NCBI GenBank assembly: GCA_913009915.1
Contig: CAJVYZ010000047.1
Span: 1-10,292, forward strand
Reading direction: 5' to 3'
Length of the DNA: 10,292 nt
Source: an uncultured Gemmatimonadota bacterium
GTDB lineage: Bacteria > Gemmatimonadota > Gemmatimonadetes > Gemmatimonadales > GWC2-71-9
Shown here piece after piece: positions 6,246 through 10,292 of this stretch. Every line of letters starts with the position of its first letter. The first letter of the stretch is position 1. Below the pieces are notes generated by a model. That model worked only from the letters and a program-made list of their open reading frames with translations, was not told the origin of the DNA and searched no databases. Made by a program: the position numbers and the translations under genes.

Positions 6246-6273
6246 ACCTAGTCCGCCGACCACCCCAGGTCAA
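6245..6273 (-). promoter_or_regulatory. Candidate rex promoter inside the rsmA 3' end
   Basis: On the minus strand TTGACC (6273-6268, 5 of 6 to TTGACA) is followed after 17 bp by TAGGTT (6250-6245, 3 of 6 to TATAAT). The predicted start, about 7 nt further on, falls near the centre of the Rex operator at 6228-6245, the usual geometry for repression by steric block. The weak -10 lowers certainty. Confidence 0.45.
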
Positions 6274-7042
6274 CGAGTTCCCGGGTCAGCGCCACGAACG
6301 CCGCCGGCGCCACCGTCTCCGGTCGGGCCGTCGGATCCAGTCCCACGGCGTGCAAGACGGCCCCCGCATTGTCCGCAGACCACCCCGTCAGCTGCCTGAT
6401 GCCACGCAACAGTTGCTTGCGCCGCAAACCGAACAGGCCGGTCACCACCGCTCGAAATACCAGGAGCGCCGCATCATCGATCAGCGGTACCTCCAGCGGC
6501 GTGAGCCTGAGCACCACCGAATCGACCTTCGGCGGTGGCTGGAACGCTCCGGCCGGCACCCGGAACACGACCTCAGCCCGGGCCACCGCCTGAATACCGA
6601 CACTCAGGGCGCCGTAGATCTTGCTCCCCGGTGGGGCCACGATCCGCTCGCCGACCTCACGCTGCACCAGGAACACGCAGCGCCTGGGCCGGGGTGGCGT
6701 CAACGCCTTGTCCAGCAGTGGTGAGGTGATGTTGTAGGGGATGTTCCCGATCACCAGGAAATCGGAGTGTCCCACGACCTCATGCCAATCGAGCGCCAGC
6801 GCGTCGCCCGCGACCAGGTCGACACCGGGGAAGCTCTGCCGCAAGTGGGACACGAGATCGCCGTCGCGTTCGATGGCGACCACCGTGCCGGCACGTCCGG
6901 CCAGAATCGCGGTTAGCGCGCCACGTCCCGGTCCGATCTCCAGTACGGTGTCGCTGGGCCTGGGATCGAGGGCGTCGACGATCCGGTTGAGGATGGACGG
7001 GTCAGTGAGAAAGTGTTGGCCCAGCCGGCGCTTGGGTCTCAC
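6248..7042 (-). CDS. rsmA: 16S rRNA (adenine1518-N6/adenine1519-N6)-dimethyltransferase
   Basis: RsmA (KsgA) dimethylates two adjacent adenines in the 3'-terminal helix of 16S rRNA late in 30S assembly. The 264 residues are typical. They show the family start RLGQHFLTDP, the SAM-binding loop EIGPGRGALT (35-44), acidic VAIERD (55-60), GDAL (79-82), the catalytic NIPYNI (100-105) and FQPPPKVDSVV (167-177). The C-terminal helical part contains FGLRRKQLLRGIR. The start is GTG 7040-7042, overlapping the TGA of the phosphatase gene as GTGA, which implies coupled translation. Its stop TAG lies inside the candidate rex -10 element. Confidence 0.96.
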   Translation of the reverse strand: MRPKRRLGQHFLTDPSILNRIVDALDPRPSDTVLEIGPGRGALTAILAGRAGTVVAIERDGDLVSHLRQSFPGVDLVAGDALALDWHEVVGHSDFLVIGNIPYNITSPLLDKALTPPRPRRCVFLVQREVGERIVAPPGSKIYGALSVGIQAVARAEVVFRVPAGAFQPPPKVDSVVLRLTPLEVPLIDDAALLVFRAVVTGLFGLRRKQLLRGIRQLTGWSADNAGAVLHAVGLDPTARPETVAPAAFVALTRELVDLGWSAD

Positions 7043-8586
7043 AGACGCAGCACCAACAGTGTGCGGTCGTCGCGGTAGCGCGCCCCGAAGCGCTCGAGGT
7101 CGTCGAATACGGCTTGGACGATCGCCTCGGGCCTTTCGGTCCGCACCTGAGCCATGACGTCCAGCAGGCGCCGCTCGCTATAGGCTTCACCGTCGGCATT
7201 GCGTGCTTCGACCAGTCCGTCGGTCCACAGGCACAGTAGATCGTTGGCCGCATCCCACTCGACGTGGGAGCAACCGATGCCGCCGGGTTCGGCCAGGCCG
7301 AGTGGCGGAGCGGTGGTAGCCAGCCGGATGGGGGCACCTTCGCGGGGAATCTTGAAGGCGTGTTGGTGGCCGGCGCTGGCATAGGTGATCTCTCCCGCGG
7401 CCCGACTGATAATGCCGTAAAAGACGGTGAAATACATCTCCGTCGAGTCGAGCTTGCCCGACAGGCTGCGGTGCAACGCGTCGAGGATGTCGTCGGGTGA
7501 GCCATCGGTCCCGGTGTGGATGGCCGCCGCGGACAGCACCAGCGCCATTACCAGCGCGGCGGAGAACCCGTGCGACGACACATCGCCCAGCATCACGCCC
7601 ACCTGGTCACCCCGCAGTTGGCCGAAGGTGTAGAAATCGCCGCCCACCTGCTCGGCCGGGTAGCAGCGGACCGCCAGATCCGCTCGGTCGCCCAGTACCG
7701 CAGGGGTGGGCATCAGTTTGAGCTGGAGATCGTGCGCCAGGGACAGTTCCTGTTGTACCCGTTGCTGGCGGATGTCACGCAGGGTGAGGCGGTCGTTTTC
7801 GATGGCGGCCCCGACCTGATTGGCAACGGCGGCCACCAGTTTCTGGTCGCTCGCCGAGAATTCATCGTTCCCCAGCCGGTCGGTGAAGCTCATGACCCCG
7901 ACGCAGCGCGACCGGGCCCCGGGAGCGGCATAGGACACCGGGACACAAAGAAACGCGCGTCCGCGATAGCTGCGCTCGTCCTCGTGAACCAGCAGGTCGG
8001 CGTCCTCCGCCTTGACCGCCACAGCTCGTTCATCGCGGAACACGCGGGCGGCGATCGATTCCGCGTCGTCGATCGTGACCGGGGTCAGTTGTTCCGGCCG
8101 GACACCCCAGGTCGCCGCGATGTCGAGGCGGCCCGACGCCTCGTCGTGGACCAGGATGGATGCTCGCCGGGCACTCACCATGGTGCTTACTTCGCGGAGA
8201 ATGTTCTTGGCGGTTTCCTTGAAATGGATCTTCTGACCCAGGAGTTCGCTGATGGTGTAGAGGAGGTCGATCTCCTGGTACCGGTCGGCCAGTTCCTCGG
8301 TGATCCGCCCCAGGTCGAGTTGTAACGCCAGGAGGGCGCCGACGACCGCCGCCACCTGCGGAGCCAACGTCTCCACCGGACGGTCGCGGTCGGGTTCGAT
8401 CTCCAGCCAGAACCCCGTGGCCCCCGGCACGGCCTGGAGCCAGATCCAGCCGTGTTCCAGCACGGGAATGCGGCCACCTTCTCGCGGCACCGGCGGCCGC
8501 CAGCCGGGATCATCGCCAAAGGCAAGGCGTAATCCGCGACCGTCGAAGCGCCACAGGCGCAGCCGTGCCTGGGCCAGCTTTGCCAA
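7039..8586 (-). CDS. GAF-domain SpoIIE/RsbU-type PP2C phosphatase
   Basis: A 515-residue regulatory phosphatase, expected to dephosphorylate the STAS antagonist encoded two genes upstream. Residues 1-90 are an uncharacterised, Trp-rich domain. About 90-115 is a linking helix of the signalling type. About 115-268 is a GAF sensor domain, and about 280-515 a PP2C-like SpoIIE domain. Metal-binding motifs are GGDFY (315-319), GDVSSHG (334-340, where GDVxGKG or GDVxGHG is common), ASAGH (403-407), TDGLVE (455-460) and YRDDRT (504-509). No transmembrane segment is evident. The start is uncertain: the first usable codon after the anti-sigma stop is TTG 8584-8586, without a Shine-Dalgarno sequence, though the frame stays open upstream. 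It overlaps rsmA by 4 nt. Confidence 0.93.
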   Translation of the reverse strand: MAKLAQARLRLWRFDGRGLRLAFGDDPGWRPPVPREGGRIPVLEHGWIWLQAVPGATGFWLEIEPDRDRPVETLAPQVAAVVGALLALQLDLGRITEELADRYQEIDLLYTISELLGQKIHFKETAKNILREVSTMVSARRASILVHDEASGRLDIAATWGVRPEQLTPVTIDDAESIAARVFRDERAVAVKAEDADLLVHEDERSYRGRAFLCVPVSYAAPGARSRCVGVMSFTDRLGNDEFSASDQKLVAAVANQVGAAIENDRLTLRDIRQQRVQQELSLAHDLQLKLMPTPAVLGDRADLAVRCYPAEQVGGDFYTFGQLRGDQVGVMLGDVSSHGFSAALVMALVLSAAAIHTGTDGSPDDILDALHRSLSGKLDSTEMYFTVFYGIISRAAGEITYASAGHQHAFKIPREGAPIRLATTAPPLGLAEPGGIGCSHVEWDAANDLLCLWTDGLVEARNADGEAYSERRLLDVMAQVRTERPEAIVQAVFDDLERFGARYRDDRTLLVLRL

Positions 8587-8612
8587 GGCACTGAGGGTCG
8601 TGTCGTGCTGCG

Positions 8613-9083
8613 CTAGTGACGGTGCAGCGTCATGCAGATCGAATTTCCCCGGTCGTTGAAGCGAACCTGATCCATCAGGCTGCGGATGAGAAACAACCCG
8701 CGGCCACAGGGGTTCTCGATATCGTCGGGAAGGACGGGCTCGGGGATCGTGCTGGCATTGAACCCGCTACCCTGATCGGTAACATGGAGGTGCACCATTT
8801 CGACCAAACACTCCACCCGTATGTGCACCATTTTGGTGGGGTCTTCACCGTTGCCGCACACGATGGCATTGGCCAACGCCTCGGATAGGGCCACCCGCAG
8901 CCGGAACCGGAACCTGCTGGAGGATTGGTAGCCGGCCAGGCAGTGACGGGCGATCAGCTCTACGGCCTCTTCGATCCAGACGACCTCGCTGGGGAGCCGG
9001 AGCGAGATCTCGGCGGCGAGCCCCTCCTCTGAGGGTGCGGCGACTTCCGACCGGCGAACGGTGAGCCTGAGTGGTGCCGTCAT
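8613..9083 (-). CDS. RsbW/SpoIIAB-like anti-sigma factor serine kinase
   Basis: A 156-residue GHKL ATPase of the HATPase_c_2 type. Such proteins bind a sigma factor or other target and phosphorylate a STAS antagonist. The N box is ALSEALANAIVCGN (E68, N72), the G1 box DQGSGF (103-108), and the G2 region PCGRGLFLIRSLMDQV (125-140). I chose ATG 9081-9083, 10 nt after the STAS stop, over an upstream in-frame start that would overlap that gene. The neighbours supply the antagonist and the phosphatase, completing a partner-switching set. No sigma factor gene is in the window, so the final target is unknown. Confidence 0.92.
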   Translation of the reverse strand: MTAPLRLTVRRSEVAAPSEEGLAAEISLRLPSEVVWIEEAVELIARHCLAGYQSSSRFRFRLRVALSEALANAIVCGNGEDPTKMVHIRVECLVEMVHLHVTDQGSGFNASTIPEPVLPDDIENPCGRGLFLIRSLMDQVRFNDRGNSICMTLHRH

Positions 9084-9093
9084 GGAGCCCGGA

Positions 9094-9429
9094 TCAGAAA
9101 TTGGCCAGCGCTTCTGTGCGCGATTCGGCAATGGCGAACAAGGTGTCGAGCTTGGTCAGTTCGAACAGGGCGCGCAGATCCTCGTTGAGTTCCGCCAGAC
9201 GCAACTCCCCACCGTGCTCCCGAATCTTCTTGGAGATGGACACCAGGGCACCCAGTCCCGAAGAATCGATGTATGCCGTCCCCGCAAAATCAATGAGGAA
9301 CTTCCGGTCGCCCTCTTCCAGTGCATCCTGCACCAGATTCTTGAGTTCCTGGCGGTTGCCGACGATCAACTGTCCGTCGACGGCTACGACCGTCACGCCT
9401 CCCTCGTCCTTCGTGGAGCTGAACCCCAT
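9094..9429 (-). CDS. STAS-domain anti-sigma factor antagonist (RsbV/SpoIIAA-like)
   Basis: A 111-residue single-domain STAS protein. The signature IDSSGLGALV holds the phospho-acceptor, S56 by analogy with RsbV, with S57 beside it. Unphosphorylated antagonist would bind the anti-sigma kinase and free its target; the kinase inactivates it by phosphorylation and the SpoIIE-type phosphatase restores it. GGGAGG at 9436-9441 lies 6 nt before the ATG and touches the TAG stop of pta (9441-9443), so it is tightly linked to pta. The C-terminal half (LRLAELNEDLRALFELTKLD) is typical of the fold. Confidence 0.95.
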   Translation of the reverse strand: MGFSSTKDEGGVTVVAVDGQLIVGNRQELKNLVQDALEEGDRKFLIDFAGTAYIDSSGLGALVSISKKIREHGGELRLAELNEDLRALFELTKLDTLFAIAESRTEALANF

Positions 9430-9440
9430 CGCATTCCTCC

Positions 9441-10188
9441 CTAGGTTGCGGTCGGCATCGCCTGCAGCGCGACGACGCAGGCCACCTGCACAATATCGTC
9501 AGGTGTCGCGCCACGCGACAAGTCCGACATCGGCCGGGCGAGCCCCTGAAGCACCGGACCGAGAGCCACCCCACCCGCCAAGCGCTGCACCAACTTATAG
9601 GCGATGTTCCCGGCGTCCAAGTTGGGAAACACCAACACGTTCGCCCGCCCGAACACGGGAGACCCCGGCGCCTTGCGCCGGGCCACCTCCGGGTCCAGGG
9701 CCGCATCCCCCTGTAACTCGCCGTCCGCGGCTATGCCGGGTGCCAGCGCCTCGAAAGCCGCCAACGCCTGGCGCACCTTAGCCACCAGTGGCCCCTCGGC
9801 GCTCCCCTTGGTACTGAAAGACAGAAACGCCACCTGCGGCACGTCACCCACGATCAACAGCCGGTCGCGGGCGGCGGCCAAGGCTATCTGGGCCAGCTGG
9901 TCCGCTGTCGGCTCGGGCACGACCCCGCAGTCGGCAAAGGTCAGCACCCGGTCGTCGGGCATGACCATGTAGAACGACGAACTGATGAGGTCTACCCCCG
10001 GCGCCGTACCGATGCCCCACAAGGCGGCACGTATCACCTCGCCGGTCGGGTGGGTGGCACCGGCAAGGCACCCATCCGCTTCGCCCAGCGCCACCAGGCT
10101 GGCCGCGAACAGCAGGGGATCGGACGCCAAGTCGAGGGCGTGGACGGCGTCGTGGACCGCGGCGGGTTTCCGGCTGCGCAGGTGTTCG
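9441..10188 (-). CDS. pta: Phosphate acetyltransferase, 5'-truncated by the insert end
   Basis: Pta interconverts acetyl-CoA and acetyl phosphate, the step before acetate kinase in acetate formation or assimilation. About 248 C-terminal residues are present; a full PTA/PTB domain is about 330. Conserved segments include [57 protein letters not shown] (family pattern S-x-S-x-x-G-S), [30 protein letters not shown] and [17 protein letters not shown]. The frame stays open to the adapter junction, so the missing start is a library boundary and not a broken gene. The stop overlaps the ribosome-binding site of the STAS gene. Close relatives such as phosphate butyryltransferase are less likely given the C-terminal pattern. 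Confidence 0.94.
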
Positions 10189-10292
10189 AGATCGGAAGAG
10201 CGTCGTGTAGGGAAAGAGTGTAGATCTCGGTGGTCGCCGTATCATTCAAAAAACAACAAACATATCGTCGTCTCCTCATCACGTTGTACCGC
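10189..10292 (-). other. Illumina P5 adapter (reverse complement) and unassigned tail (artefact)
   Basis: Positions 10189-10246 are the reverse complement of the Illumina P5/read-1 adapter, starting with AGATCGGAAGAGCGTCGTGT and ending in GCCGTATCATT, with no i5 index between the two parts. Positions 10247-10292 are A-rich and then mixed sequence that I cannot assign. Translations across this stretch give known contaminant peptides (containing [20 protein letters not shown]) and are not genes. Confidence 0.97.

Noticed and set aside
85..10188. tRNA, rRNA, CRISPR array, insertion sequence or phage genes
   Set aside because: No cloverleaf, spaced repeats, transposase or integrase motifs, or terminal inverted repeats were found; the insert is almost fully occupied by known gene families.
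10034..10282. Small minus-strand frames starting near the right end
   Set aside because: Their first 20-30 codons translate the P5 adapter, and they then run out of frame through pta.

Overview
The biological insert spans about 85-10188. Both ends of the window are Illumina library adapters: a P7/i7 adapter at 19-84 and the reverse complement of a P5 adapter at 10189-10246. Short unassigned sequence lies outside each. The window therefore looks like one untrimmed long fragment of about 10.1 kb, and the outermost genes are cut by library construction.

The insert is GC-rich and every gene lies on the minus strand with very short spacers. Read in transcription order (right to left) it holds: a 5'-truncated phosphate acetyltransferase (pta); a partner-switching cassette of STAS antagonist, RsbW-like anti-sigma kinase and GAF-SpoIIE phosphatase; rsmA/ksgA; rex; an arginine-deiminase-like enzyme; a DnaQ-type 3'-5' exonuclease; a metallo-beta-lactamase-fold hydrolase; a 170-nt leader; infC-rpmI-rplT; a 110-nt spacer; and pheS. 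pheT is not reached. The set (Rex plus a SpoIIE/RsbW/STAS switch in a high-GC genome, with a CxxC-bearing PheS) suggests a soil or sediment bacterium, perhaps Gemmatimonadota. That placement is inferred from general resemblance, not from a search.

Three regulatory regions stand out. (1) A near-perfect Rex operator fills the short gap between rsmA and rex and overlaps the start point of a candidate promoter, so rex is probably autoregulated together with the genes behind it. (2) An 8-bp hairpin followed by T6 sits just upstream of infC, where an attenuator would be expected. infC itself seems to start at a non-standard CTG placed 7 nt after a GGAG. (3) The rplT-pheS spacer encodes a strong hairpin capped by a GNRA tetraloop.

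Functionally the window joins translation and ribosome assembly (infC, rpmI, rplT, pheS, rsmA) with redox and energy control (rex, the arginine deiminase homologue, pta) and a phosphorylation-based switch. All gene families are known. I saw no mobile element, CRISPR array, tRNA or rRNA, and no clearly new multi-gene system. The less ordinary observations are regulatory, plus an abrupt codon-use change inside the metallo-hydrolase gene.
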